DNA of 64,000 nucleotides from Lineus longissimus (taxonomy: Eukaryota; Nemertea; Pilidiophora; Heteronemertea; Lineidae). This document shows positions 12,091-26,420 of this stretch, piece after piece. Within the stretch, counting starts at the first letter, position 1. Each line of letters opens with the position of its first letter. A program made the position numbers and the translations under genes. Location: positions 21,343,501 through 21,407,500 of the forward strand of contig NC_088308.1 in assembly GCF_910592395.1 (NCBI RefSeq). Reading direction: 5' to 3'. Under the pieces are notes generated by a model. The model saw nothing but the letters and a program-made list of their open reading frames with translations. It searched no databases and had not been told where the DNA came from.

Positions 12091-15000
12091 GGACCATCCA
12101 TATAGTTCCTTCCGACACATTTTTGTTTTGGTAATGTAATACATTGTGATTGTCCTTATTCACGGGAATCGGGCGTTTCCAGTGATATACGACACTTAAA
12201 TGGGTGTCCTCATGCATTCACTTTGGAAACGCATTTTAAAATAGATGTCACGTCCTGTTAATGGGGCACGTCATCATCGCGTACATTTGGGAAAAACTCC
12301 CTAACGAGACCGGAGCAGACGGCTGAAAGTAGTTTAATTATTGGCCGCTAGGGTACAGAATGTACGTCGCTCACCCGAAATTTTCACGCAACTATAGCTA
12401 AATAGAGCTAGTTCTAGTTTGTGATTCATTTTGATACTTCAGATTTGGGCAGTAGACCAATATAACTTAGTCGTCAGTGTGGTTTTAAGCTGGAAAAACG
12501 TATTTATTTTTCTTAAAGTGCCTTTTTTGGACGGGTGTGTGCGATTGTTTTGTTTTTATGTCACGTGACCTCGACCATGTCGACACAAAATTGAAATAAA
12601 CCACCCTTTTCTGTCATTATTTAGGACGGATATTTCTCTAATAAAAATATTAATATAATTGGCCAATTTCTTAGGCATATGATGTAGCGAATTCCCATGA
12701 AGATTTAAATTTAATTTAACTTAATTTCAACCAATGGGATAGCAACCACCACCGGAAGATCGCGGAGAAATCGGTAAACTCAACGGAGTTAATTCAGAAA
12801 AATACCAAAAAAAATTGTTTGTAGGATATACAATTGTTACTCTCTTTATTTCTAATCATTCACTATATACTCCCGCACACACGTGTATCTTAAGAGCCCC
12901 TCCTAAGAGGGGGGCTTATTACATGTACGATCAATATGCGTGACTGGATACAAAATCTGTAAAATTAGTTTCAACTTCTGCTGATCGTGGCGCTGATGAT
13001 TAAAATGAAGTCCGAAAATAAAGCTTATTTCAAAGGGAGCAAAAGAGGCATGAGCCCACCTGTTGCCCATGAACCGACAGACTCACCTTTGCTCTCCAGG
13101 TTAATAAACAATTATGAATAGCTTAAGGTGTTATTCATGCTTCCTCCCACGGTTTTAACACTAGTGTATGAGCAACAAATGTGTTCGGTTTGTACGCTAA
13201 TATCGGTTGGTAATTCCCCTAATAATTATTATCGATAGGACTTCTCTGATGTTGAAACATAAGAACAGGGTATGCAGGTGTACTGACTTACCTAGAAATC
13301 ATACACACCTGCAGCAATATGATAAGGAGCTTCTGGATACAAAACTGTATGCGGTGTGAACTAGAGCTCTGAGAACTATAAAGAATTCTACCTTCTATAA
13401 ACTCAACGTCACTCTTGATCACGATTTGAAATATTTTTTGCGCAAAATGTTCTATAGGTGAATTTATCGCAAGATGTTGACCTCAGCACTGTACGCTTGT
13501 AGTTACGTACGAGGTTATACATGTGTGTCGGCAGTTGGACCAAACTGACCCTTTGATGCTTAGGGCACGCTGGGATGGTCAGCAGAGATAATTGATCATA
13601 CATGTCAAAAACTAGAAGAACTGGGAGGCAGTTTAAATCCCAAGAGCTTAGATCATATCAACTCAACCGACCGTTTTCCAGATAATGAACAGAGGTAACT
13701 TCAGAATGAACTTTGATAGCACTATATGTTTGACCGAATATTACTACCTGATGGGCCACGAAATAAACTAAGCTATTTATACGGCATTTTGGAGTACCCA
13801 CTAAACTTACCTACTACAAACATTTTACCTTCTACAAACATTTTACCCACTTCAATCATATACCTGATTCCCTTTTCAACATATACTTAACTGAGTTATT
13901 TTATCGCTTATTCGTTAGCAAAAATAAGTACAGGCACTACGCTTATCGTTCAGAAGGAGGATTTTCCAGCCAAAACACTTGTGGTTAATTACTCTCCTTT
14001 GCTCGCAGACGCCCCTAAGTCCGGAGGAATCTATCGGTATTTTGAATAAGATCCACGGTATTTTGTTAAAAGTTTTCTTACACAAGATTTCTTAGTACAC
14101 CTAAGTATAGTATTATTAAAAGAAAAAAAATCATATGTACTATAGATACGTTAAATAACATTCAAATTCATATGCGACATGGCATCTTTTCTTAACAAAA
14201 CTTTTGATATAGCCAAAGTGATATTATTGCGTGATAAAACCAAGAAAGATTTATTGGTATTATTTCGTTCGAGTCAATAAACTTACCAACAATAGTTTGA
14301 TATTGCTCTTAAATCTAATAATCAAGTGCACTGCTTTTGAAAGTTGCCTGCCATTCAAGGACTGATGGGCGAACACGCAGTTAACCACTTCGCCAGTTTA
14401 ATCTAATGAGTTCGCACTGTCATGTCTGAAGAAGCATCTTTGAAAAATAAACCTATCATGCCAATGTTGAAATGCGCATTTGTCACAACTTTATAGCATC
14501 CAACTCCTCGTTGCGTGCGTCCGGTGTATTTCGTTCTTGTTGCACTCAGAGGATCTCAGGAAGCTTTTTTATGGCTGGTGTTTTGAGAACTGAAAGGAAC
14601 TTCTAAGGCTAACTGCAAATTGTACAACTGAAAGTTTGGATCAGTGAAAGAAGGTAGTCAGCCAGATGAGAATTGCCCCGAAGCATTTCAGTTTTTTGGT
14701 TCACATGAAGTGGGCGCTAAGCCTAGCTACTTGCCATTTTAAGTGTATCATAGAACATGTATAAATAATGTGTGTGGGATTGTACACCTGGAATTCATAT
14801 GTATCGCTTATGCACTTCAAACAATCTGGTTCACAGTCGCCGGAAGCTTCAGCTGTATCTAGAAAGGAACAGCCGCTGAAGGAACCGCCTGTTGACGAGT
14901 AAAAGGCATGAAAGGTAAAAAAACCCACGCGAGCTGATAAGTCTAGTGGCTCGGATTGTCGACTATTGGTCAAGAGTTCGTCCCTCTTGCCTTACTCTAC

Positions 15001-18000
15001 CCTGTTGGGTACAGGTCAGAAATACTCGGATGTAGCGCTGATTAGGCAGCTCGTGGTTTTCGACTTATTAAAAATGGGTGTCTGTTGTTCGGTCAATCTC
15101 CTTCGTCTTCGTCTTCGTCTTCTTCTTCCTCTTCCTCTTCTTGGTCAATGTTTAAGGCTTCGGCAAAGAAACAAACATGTACGCGTTACCCTATAAAGTG
15201 GTCGTAAAAACAAACTATTGATTAGCGTTTCAACAGAACTCTTCCAAACTTCTCTGTTTATCTTGCTTGAACCAAGCAGCAGGTCAACACAGATAACTAA
15301 CGGCGGAGTAAGTATTTCTAAGTGATTCCCAATAGTTCTAGACTAAACGTATACTGTTAACCATGTTAACGAATTCCTGACCTGTAGAATTCGACGAAAA
15401 ATCACTCGACGAGAAATCGATGAATCTTAGTGTGTAACGCGGAAATGGAGACATTTAAATAATCTGATGAAAGATATGATCACTACATGTATATCAGTGT
15501 TTTCGAGGAAACTGATAACCAACCAAAAGTTTACCAGCAAGTGGAAACTCCAATAGCAAATAAACAGAGAAAAACACGATGCCCATCATGGGGCACCCGT
15601 GAAAGGAACCCACAGGTACTAGTATCTTTTCCTTCATCATACTAGTAATCTCGGAGTCGCGGATGTTTGATAATCACAGCATTGACTGAAAAGACCAAAG
15701 ACAACACGGGTGCATAGATTCGTTTTGTATCCTAAGCATACAGTTGTATACAGCAAACATTCCATTCCGTCAGGTTAAAATGTCCCCTGAAAACCAATGA
15801 AATGTGATTTCAGGTAACACCAACATCAACGATTTCAGGTAAAGTTTTTCAACATGGTGGGATGTTGTTTTCTCGTGGTGATTCGTCTGAATTGACTTCT
15901 ACTACGGCAACGTGACGTAATTAAACGTAACAGGAACAAAAACTCGACAGACCTTCTAACCGACTCGCCATTTAAGTTACCTTCTTTATAACACGTGGTT
16001 GATGCTTTTTAGGACCTGTAAGAACAAATTGTTCTATTGAGCTCGAGCACATGGGAATAGATACGCATGATAGCCAGCTGCGCACAGATACTTTATGAGC
16101 CGTTAGGGAAGGCCCTGTCAGAAATTAGATAGATGCAAATTATTTGACTTGAGCCAAGAGAGAGAGTATGATCGTAAAAAAATGTATAATAATGCAAAAC
16201 TGACATGACTTCGACCGTGAAGACACGTTGCGCTTTATAGCACTGAAACATCCTCATGAAATTGTCTCGAAAGAACGCAGGAATAAAATAGCTGCACCGA
16301 AAGGAAATACGTACGTGATGGGGTTAATCCCAATGCGACCTTACGAATCAAGTTATTGTCGCTCTATTCATATCTCAGCCGGTCCAATGCAATATCGTAG
16401 GAGATCCTCAGGGACTCGACTTTAATAAGCAGTTCTACGCCTCACTGGCTAGCAAACCGTTTGATACCTAGGAATATGATCTAGGAAATGACATTGCTTT
16501 GGCTGACATGTAGAGGTGACCCACATGAGATTTTTGTGGCTTCGCTATTTTAACCTAACCTTAGACATTTCGTGGAAGGAATATCTGTATGGCGGGATGT
16601 CGTTAATTATTAATACGCCTGTGAGCTAAGGAGTCTCCCGAGAGTGAATTTTCACGGAGGGCTCACTTGGGCCCAGTTGGGATTGAAATCGGAAAAGCCT
16701 GATGAATTCAGTCAGATTTTGCGTTTTTCCGCGTGCATTTTGAGGAACAAACACATAGAGTGGAAGGTGACTAGCTGGGAAGCTAACAGCTTCGGAAAAT
16801 TGCCTCTTACGATGCCGTTGGTAATTTAACCTTTGTACGCTTATCATGCTTAATCCACTTTCGCTAATAGCCAAGGACTACAACTGATTCTTTGTATTTG
16901 ACACAAAAGAGACGTGCTATTATCAAATGCAGTTAGTCACTGATATTCCTCAACCTTAATCTCAAAAGGCCTTTGCAAGCACTTACTGATGATTGCTCTT
17001 AGGTTGAAGGGGGCTTGCAGGAGTAAGGGTTAATGAGCTCTTTGTCTGTCCATCCTAATGGCCACGCGATGAGGGCATCAAAGATCAGTGCTTGACTATT
17101 AGTGTTCACATAAATCAAGTATTCACATTACTAAAGACACACTATGACATCATAACTACCATAGAAACTGTCTGTGACCAGTGACTGTAACTGATTCCTC
17201 ATTACCATTGTACATGTATAGGACCGAGCACGACACCGAGACCCAGAGGACGATTGTGTCAAATGGTCACTGACTTCAACGGATTTTCCATTAGCTTTCG
17301 GAGGACGGCACACGGCATTAAGTTGCAAAGGGGCACTGCACTATATAGAGTATATCTTGCCAGTTTATTATTATGTTAGATTATACTAGGAGGTTTGTTC
17401 GGACTTATGCTTTTTTATATCTGCACTACACAATGTACCATGTGACTTTGTTATCACTTTCAATAAGAAGATCTTATTATGCAATCACTTGCAAATGTGT
17501 TTTAACATGTATCTTGGCATTTTGCATCGTCAATAAGAACCTGAAATATTCCAAATTGTTCACACCGAACTCAAACTACTGTCTCAAAAGGAAGCTCAAC
17601 CAAAGCACACAATCAAAATTTCTCTAACCTAATAAAGGAAAATATTAGGTTTATCCGAATAATCCTTAGGACGTGTGTAACTGCTTAGGAAATCACGTTT
17701 TAAGCCACGCATCATGAGTTTAGTCTAATCTGGATTTAATTAAATTGAATTGGTAAGCAGTTTCGATAGATCATGATCATGAACACGTACTGATTAATGG
17801 TAGATGACCAATAATGCAGTTCTCGGATTGCTTCTAAATGGGGCTGTACCGGACACAGTAACGAGGGTCTGAAATACTACATGTAGCATAATGAGATCAT
17901 GCACCACACTATCATATTAACGGAATCGATCTGATATGCAAAAAGCTGAGATCGCTCTAACATGCCAAAAAAGCAATCGCTACTAGAACAATCGCTAGAG

Positions 18001-21000
18001 CATGCAAAAATACATGTATGGCTGCACGGATGTGATGAGTAGTATCGTACATAATTTTCACATGTGATGAGTATAGAACATGTCAAAGAAGAGCCCAGTG
18101 CAATCTGAAACGAAAGACGTAGAACGACACGAATTCTTCGATACGTAAGATCACAGATGATGAATGGTCGAAACGACTGAGTCAGGGCGAAATTGCTCTT
18201 TAGAGTGGCAGTTCGTTCATTGAATTACGGTCGAACGACGTCAGCTTATTCATGTATTCATAGGGCACCGGAAATAACCACCGTTATGGTAAACAGAACC
18301 AGTTAGCTTTTTATTGGGGGTGTATCTGAATCGAACCACGATCTCTCCTGCTGCAGAGGTCTTTATCAACGCGACTGTCGTTTCTTTGGACCTAGGTTGG
18401 TCTGATATTTGAAAACTTACTGCCAGAAACGCCTAAAATACTTTTCTGGGGTATCACCCCTGACGAAAATAGTTAGTACAATGCGATGGAAATTAACTCT
18501 GCTGATTAAAGATGATGACGACGTTTGAAATATGAGTAACGTTCTTATCTGTCGTTGCTGTTTTCTGCGAAATAAGACATACGTAAACTCGTACGTTGTG
18601 CTTTATCAGTTCGCTGGTAATAGTTGCGAGATATCTCACAAATGCTATGATGAAGGGTCGCAGCCTAATCTGAATCGTAATCGAGTGACTTATTTTGTGT
18701 AAAATATAATCAGACGCTTATTCTGGCAACGATATAGCCCATCATTCATATTCCGCCGCCAACATGCATTAGTCTATATTCATGTTGATCATTAATTACA
18801 CCGTGCATTTATCAGCTAAATAAATTCAATAAATATCAAAAGGACAGGGGTTAACGAGATGTTGATATGGTCAACCTAGTTATGCATGATCCTGGTGTGT
18901 AAAGCTTAAACAATTAGATATCACTTAATCAACTTTCGATGATCGATCACCTGGCGTCTATGCGTTCATTGCTTGGTGTTTTGGTATCCGAGTTTCTATG
19001 ACTGCTAAGCAGAAATCAAATGGTGTAAGCTAATATGAATTTGGCTTTGAGATCTAGCTTCTTCGTTTACAGAAATTTTGAACATTACCAAATTTCCATG
19101 TAAGAGTTAAGTAACGTAATACTACAGCTATTCATGACGTCTTATTCCAACAGTTTGGCCTGCTAAGAAAACAAGTTCGTCATTTTAATTCCTTCATCAC
19201 AAACTCCCTTAACGTGATAGACTACACTTTCGCCCACAAATCATATTCATAGGTTAGGATGGATGGGACATAGCTAACGTAAAGGATATTGTAGGTAGCT
19301 AATTGGCGTATTTATGATACATCGGCATCTTGTTGTTATTAGAGAACCTTGGGTGATCCGAATGGCTTCATGAAATACTTAGCCCAATTCCTGTCCCAAA
19401 CCATGTGCGCCTCGCCAAATATCAAGTTAATTCAGGCATCATTCCTTCCTTATCTCTGATTAAACCATTAAGCTCGAGAAATGATATTCAGAACATTTGT
19501 ATAAAAGAAGCAGTCTTGGTATTTGCGTACGGGATGACCATGGTATGTATATAGCAGGCCTACTCGTGCCCCAGTAAAATGTTAAAGAGTGTACCAATCA
19601 CCGCATAATACAATGTTTCGTGTTCATCAAAGATAAAGGGATATCAGATCTTCGTCTCCAATATGTCTTTGATTTCTTTCGAAGGGTTTGCTTCATAGGT
19701 GCCCAGGTGGCTGCCTTTATACATTTAGATAGTGCTTACCGAAAACCTTTGGCTATAATTTGATTCTAACTTATCAACCTGGTTTTACTATTTGTAATTA
19801 CAGACACAAGTAGAAGAGGGCATTCGGTCAATCCTAACATAATGAAATCTTCATGGACAGTGCACTGATGCATTACTGACGTAATTGACGTTATTCTAAT
19901 CCGATACATTTTTCCCACCAAAAACCTTATGGTTCTGGAACAAGTACTATCATCATTGCGTATAATACTGAAAGACGTTACACTCTGAGGTATCTGGGCA
20001 TGTTTTCGTTTGTAACATTGCAATTTTCATACCTGCCATACACTACTTCTTCATTCGTATTATTCTTGGAACCTGCCCTTTGATACCATGAGAAGAAGTA
20101 CCCAGCAAATGTATCTCAGGGCCTACCAATACTCCAGTAAAACAATTTGTACAGCTGAAAAATTGCATTCATACCGATTATTTACCAATAACACGGACCA
20201 ACATGCCCGCAGGAAGAAATCCATCAACATTGCCTAAAAAACTGAGTTGAGCGAAATTTTGATGTTCTCTCTTTGATATCACTGCGGTTCAGGCATTGGG
20301 TGTGACCAATCACATGATGCTGCCCGCAATTAGCCCCTGTTGTCCTTACATAGGCACTATTCGTCAAAAACGAATTTATCCAGCAAAGAAAACACTTGCT
20401 TGGTCAAGTTTTGATCTCGAACAGCTGTACCATGATATATCTTAGCGGCCGGTTTCGAGTTCCCAAATGTATCAGCTAAATGTTTAAACAAATTGTTTGA
20501 TTTAATGTACATAGAACTATCGATGGGAATGGTTATATTACCTGCTAACCGAATATGACGAAGATCGTGGAGATACAATGATTGGTTTGAAAGATACCGC
20601 GATTATCACTCATCTCAGCTTTATTTAGCTGCTTGATAAATTCGGAAATCCGATCGTATTTTGTTGATCGAGAGTTTATATGTCCTCGATTCAACCTTTC
20701 TAGATTGTTTGGAATTGATACAATTAGCGAACATGTAGATCGACTTGTCCTGCATTAAGATATCATTTGATACTATCAAATCGAGATACCTGATCAGTTT
20801 GAACTACTGTTTACCTTCGGAGTGTATAAACAGTAACCATTTCTGCCGAAAGTTTATTCTTTCCAATTACATGTACATTGTATTTAAGATACAAACTTCG
20901 TTTTTAACTAGGGTGTGGCTCTAAATTTCTGATTAGTCGTAACAAGCATGACAAGGTTTGCTGTAGACTGAGAGAAACACATCATCTAATGATATCAAGC

Positions 21001-21451
21001 TTATCATCATTGCTGAAATACACTGAATATATTGTGAGTGTATTTTAGAAACGATAAAAAGGCCTGCTGTGCGAGTATGGAAAAATGGCTTAGTTATGAT
21101 TGTCTTCATGATGAAGCTTGGAGTAGGTGGTCAACGCATCGCCGTCAGACAAATTTGCAGATTCCACTTTGCACGTATGTGCCAACTGTAATAATACAAA
21201 TACACAGTAGCAATCCTGTCGGCCAGTGGCATTCATAAAGACCAGACCAACACAGCAAATCAAGCAATTCTTAGGCAAGCAAAATGGTGGCAATCGGTCG
21301 AGATGACCAATGTGCAAGGCGTGAGCAGAAACATGTAAAGAGAGCAAGGCAGCTGCTGTGCGGGATAGTGAGCAAGCGACTGGCCGGCTTGGCTGATGTG
21401 GCATTCCCCGCAGACCGCTTCAAGCAAGCCTGGCTTAACTTATGACAGGTA
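12091..21451. other. Intergenic DNA, no gene recognised
   Basis: AT-rich and stop-dense. Minor structures: a short GC hairpin at 12893-12917 (AGCCCCTC/GAGGGGCT-type arms), a 16-bp direct repeat at 13814-13829 and 13832-13847, and a pyrimidine microsatellite at 15103-15141. A B-box-like string (GGTTCGATTC, minus strand, about 18330) is not part of a recognisable tRNA. No domain-like protein was seen in either strand. Confidence 0.6.
15103..15141 (+). repeat. (CTTCGT/CTTCCT)n pyrimidine microsatellite
   Basis: Repeated CTTCGT and CTTCCT hexamers form a polypyrimidine strand. Simple-sequence repeat with no coding evidence. Confidence 0.85.
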
Positions 21452-21508
21452 TACCAATTACCTAGGATCGATGCGAGATTTCTCGCGTCGCTCCGTAGGT
21501 TATTGGTA
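21452..21508. repeat. 57-bp near-perfect palindrome (hairpin)
   Basis: The left arm starts TACCAATTACCTA and ends GCGAGA; the right arm starts TCTCGCG and ends TAGGTTATTGGTA. The arms pair over about 27 bp with a few mismatches and a one-base bulge around a loop of about 2 bases. Such a structure could be a hairpin-type MITE remnant, a structured RNA, or a cruciform. It lies in a non-coding region. Confidence 0.75.
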
Positions 21509-24500
21509 AGAGACCAATAATGATATTATCAAGGATAGCAATGAATGGTGACAAACTCCGGTATAATTATTGTTTTGCCAGCAAGGGGACTGGACGTCTT
21601 GGACTCAAGCCGACGAGGTATATCATAAAATGGCAGGTTTAACTTGGCTGACAGTTTTCTGATTACTTACTAAAGTAAATTGATATAAATAGTTAAGAGA
21701 CTTGGACGGCGCACCCGTCTTGTCAATGTTGTTCTCGGAGATTAATGGATGTCAATTATTTTATAAAACTATCATGAAACCAAAATCTCAAGATATCAAT
21801 AACTTTCTCAGAGGCTTCATTACATTGTGATGTGATTCGATCAAGGTGCATGGCGTTCCTTTTACGCTTTCGAAGGAATTGTGTTCGTGACGAAAGTCTA
21901 AATCTCATGTTTGACTTTTTAATCATCAAAACTGCTGACTGGAGACGTTCACGCGTAGATTTTGAAGTCACGAAGTTATTAAACGACACAACAAAAGACT
22001 TAATTGCTGTCCATCGGCCGCTGTTTTAGGCGTATCTACCTTTGACTTATCACAACAGTTTTGTTGTCAAAATAAAGAACTTGGCAGAAGGATTATATTC
22101 CTCGGAGATTGGACAAGAACGCCCAAGGGGACATTTAGAAAACATCGTTAGGTACCTGATACGAATTATCAACAGCTTTTGTGAAAAATGACCGATCCGG
22201 TACATGATTACCAGTCACCTGGTCACGTCAGGTTCTGCCGAGGGCGAGGGGAAAGCTGTAATGAGTCAAGCCGAGAAAGGTGAACTCGGATGACGCTCTG
22301 GCGAGATTTCACAGGTTATGATTCTCTTGAGAGACGTGAGCGGCTAAAACGGGGACTGCGGTAAGAAACTTTCATTAAATATGCATAGCTTAGAGAAAGT
22401 AATTACTAATTTAAGAGTAAGTATGTAATGAAAGTTTTAATCCGTCCCAAGAGCCTACTTTGCCCTTTGAAATTTACTTTGAAAGAGTCGTAAAGGTTTT
22501 GCTATTTCATCTATAAAATGAAGCTAAGAAGTGAAAACAATCCCATGTCTATTTTAGAAAACTGAACAAACTTATCGAAGGATACTTCCTAATGAGTAAT
22601 AACGTCATAACCCTTGCAGGTTGAGCCCAACAACGGCAAGCGTCTTAGAGAACCCACCTGCAGTCGTATTTGTTTCAGATCGTATATGCTTTTAGTTCTT
22701 CAGTCTTCATCTTCATCTTCATCTTCTCCATCTCATTTCTCTTTATTTTCTTTTTCTTCTCACATAGATTTCCAATCTTTAAAATGCACATTGTGAAATA
22801 TAAGACACTGCCTACCAACATAATTCAAACATAAAACTGAATAATTTTTTTTGGCTTAGAGCTCATGAGTCTTGCTCTCCACAATAAAAAGGTTATCCGA
22901 TGCATGTTCCGCCAATTTCCTATAGACGTGCGCTACTGGGACTCAACTTTAAATCAATCTAATTCCAGTCAGCAATTAGACATTTTCTCATGCAACATGA
23001 CACTAATGTTGATTTGTTTGAAGTGAGAAGCCGCCGAGGAGAAAAACACACCTCATCAAGGTGGATCTACCGGATTGCGAAAGGTCGTACTGCGTGCAGT
23101 GAAATACCCATTTCCTTACCATCCATATGATTAAAGGAATCGATTTTGATATAAAATCCTCCTTCACTAACAGGGACAATTCAGAAGAAAGGAAAAAACT
23201 ATCAAAACAGTATAGGTTGCGTGGCTGGGCTGACTGGCTGACATAAGTTTTTTGGAGGTGATTATTGCGAAGTAATGGCTGGTTTTCAGGTTTTAAAAAA
23301 ATCAATGTTTTTGAGCTATTGAAAAAACTTGAAGGGGTTTCACGTGTGTGCCGTTTAAGATGTTCAAAACGCTAACATCTTTGCGGGGAAAATCCAGTGT
23401 TGTTTTCAGGGTAACTGATGATATCATTGTCCTCATAGTTATTCAGCAATCTACCCTCTTAAGTTTGTAACTGGTTCTTAAACCCTTACTAAAACTCTTT
23501 CTACTAAGTTGCTGATGGGGTAATCGATAATGATGTTCCACTTACTTCATGGAAGGGAGTCCTCGATGTCAACAGCATGATGAAATCGGGTGTCTAAAAT
23601 TTACTACGAAAACTGTTCTTTTTCAAGCCTTAGGGTTGGTGAGAAAATGTACTAGCAATTGCGTATACAGTTGTTAATAGCAAAATGTAAACATTCTGGA
23701 GAAACTCTGCCAAGCACAATGCCCTGAATTCTGAACATACCACATGTTCTAAACATCAAGAAATAACTGATATTGAAACATTAATTTGCAACATTGCGAC
23801 TGTTGATCTCTTTAATTCGACCTATTAATGTCAAACGTTTGTAAGCAAAAATTTAAGAGGCTGCCGTTTCTGTCATCTGAGCGTATGCCCATTCTAGAAA
23901 ATACGTTGTTATCATTTCGCTAGATTACAAGGCCGAATCGACATTCGACGCCACGGTCTTGTCTGAGGAAATTGTAAGGTAAAACAACATCTGTGGAGTA
24001 ACTGACTCATTGTCTCAATACCAGCTGCATATTCACATTGGTTAAGTGGACATAATGGAAAAAGAAAAGAAATCTTTCCAAAAACGCTTTCTGTTTCTTT
24101 GCCATTTTCTTCTTATTCTTGTTAAGACGTTCGGTTTTTTTGTGTCTTCGATGATTCTAATCTAAGTTTCGGTTTCCTTTTTATTTCTCCCATCCGACAA
24201 CTTATTCAGCAAATGCAACAATGACCAAAGACAGCAAAAGGGATGTTGAGAATTAGATTTTGTCCTAACTCACACGTGATTTCATGTGATACTAGTAATG
24301 ATAAAGCAGTACATGTACATTAAATACGAAATGACTCGTGGCATAAACTGATCGATGTACTGTATATTTATCAAGAAGAAGTTCAGCCAATCCATATTTG
24401 AAATATTTGTAATACTTGCAATGATACTTGCATTTATCATATTTTGAGGGTTGGTCATTAACCAGCATGCTGGTTTACCTTTTGCCTACCAGTCTAATTG

Positions 24501-26200
24501 GGACTTGGTATTCTGATAACAATTTAGGAATCGAAGTGAGGCCAGGTATAGCAGATATAAGATACATCAGTATGATTCAGGAAGACGAGCCTGCATATAA
24601 ACAATATCTGGATGGTAAGACTAACTATACTTTAGAGGTTAGCCAAGCAATGCCTGTAATGCCTGGCTGTGTGTTTTCCTTTCATGATGCTGTTCGATGT
24701 ACGCTCACTGACAATGCTAATCATTAACTTTATAAATAGAAAGCTTTAGAAAAGCATTTGAACACTGCCTACCATTTTTAACAATGATTTCGTGGTTCTG
24801 TCTTGTTGTTGTCAATTGTCTTTCTTGTTATACATTTTACAGGCAAGGACTTGACATAACGTGCCACTAACGAAGTAAAAACGGTCTGAAGGACGTTTTA
24901 AGGGAATTCAATTAAAACCCCTATCTTCGAATATCGCGGTTCGATCTTGAAGCACGTACTAACTGTATTACAAGAGGGCAATTACTATCATTTAACGGCA
25001 GATTATTGGAACATTTTTGTTGATATTGTGAATACCTCGCCATATCTTTATTTGTGAATGAAAACACGAACAAAAGATGCTGTCTACTTTGTAACCACAC
25101 AACAGGACCTTTTGCTTCTTGACGATGTAACTACATGTAAGCGGACAAAACCTTGACGTCATACAAAGAATACCGACGCAGATTCTACATACAGCCTGAC
25201 TGTTGTACAGGAATAATGAAAACACTCTTTCCACCAAGTCGACTTATGGCAATCACTGATAGTCATTGAACAGATTGTTCTGTCGGGAAATCTCCTGAAT
25301 CGCATTCCGATCGCCTTCTGATCCATTATTTGACCTTTGTCATTTTGTCTTTCTTCCCCTCCGCCTGCCGCACTTGAGGGCAGATTACGTCCTCTGACAT
25401 GCCGGCACATCACCTCAGATTTATTACTACATATTTTTCTGACGCCGGTAAATAAAACCCATTATTTAGATGGCCTATGCCGTTATCAGGATCAGCAACT
25501 TCTCGAAATCGCGCATCTTGTGGTGACGTTAAGAAGCGCGTGCCCGCGGGATTTGGTTAAGTGTTCGCAAAGCAGCTCGGGAGTCGCGTGCCAGTGACGC
25601 CCTCCAATCAGCGCAGGTGAGGCGAGGAAAAGTCTAATTCGATTTGAGATGTTAATGGAATTTATCTCGGAACTCGCTCTCATTTGAGTAGTCAGATCAG
25701 ACGGACTGGTGTTACATACCTTATTCTTCTAAGTGGTTGGCTAATACTTTGGAATTAACCTGCGATAGTTACACGACGGGATCTTAAGGAAAGCACGAGC
25801 GAAACTGAGTCAGTTTCCCAAGGAGGTGGTGCGCGATACTAGGCCAAGATAGCGCTTCCTAGAACAGGTGCGTGGTTTTGTTTATCGTCAAATTATTTGT
25901 TTAACAGATGCCATAGCAAGTGCATCGTGGAGCATCGCCTTGCTAAGGATGGAGAAAAATCAGTAGCTCACCGAGGAACAATTACCAATTTGCGCTAACG
26001 AGAACGGGCTATTGGACAATTCAATCATCAGGAGACAGTTCACGTCGGATATTTCCCCAAGAGTGCGTTTAGGGAAGGTACGAACATCATGTTGTAGATG
26101 GACACATAAGATAGAATCGTGCCAGTTTCATTGACCTGGTACGTGTTATACGTGCACTGGCAATTTAAATTTCAATGACGCTTGTCAGTTTTACTCAGTG
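21509..26200. other. Intergenic DNA upstream of the GPCR gene
   Basis: No recognisable coding region. A pyrimidine-rich microsatellite with TTCATC units lies at 22700-22760. A 99-codon plus-strand open frame (24428-24727) has no recognisable motif. Composition becomes richer in G, C and CpG between about 25340 and 25870, which could be a regulatory or upstream promoter region of the receptor gene. Confidence 0.5.
22700..22760 (+). repeat. TTCATC/TTTCT pyrimidine microsatellite
   Basis: Several tandem TTCATC units followed by an irregular TTTCTT-rich tract. Simple-sequence DNA. Confidence 0.8.
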
Positions 26201-26243
26201 TTTGATAACCCGATTCAATATAATTGGATTTATAAGCGCAGAT

Positions 26244-26251
26244 TATAAATA
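26244..26251 (+). promoter_or_regulatory. TATA-like box upstream of the GPCR
   Basis: TATAAATA lies about 170 bp before the receptor start codon, at a distance that would give a 5' UTR of roughly 140 nt. Core-promoter role inferred from sequence and spacing only. Confidence 0.35.
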
Positions 26252-26420
26252 CTCTGACTTCGAAAATATTTCGTTCCTGTTTTGATTTATTTTCAGTTGC
26301 TAGTCAATGGTTTGGAACGGATTAATAAAATATCTTAATAACTCGTCACTAGAATTAGTGGATAGAATACCGAGGAGGAGGTACATTTCTTCATACGACT
26401 GAATTCAATTTCTTGGAGTA

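Noticed and set aside
11826-12217. Overlapping open frames with PPKPPS-like peptides
   Set aside because: They arise from the C-tracts of the GC hairpin cluster on both strands, with no protein family resemblance.
18320-18380. tRNA-like B box (GGTTCGATTC, minus strand)
   Set aside because: No A box at the right spacing and no cloverleaf pairing; at most a decayed tRNA-derived SINE.
24428-24727. 99-codon plus-strand open frame
   Set aside because: No recognisable motif, signal peptide or splice sites; a frame of this length is expected by chance in 64 kb.
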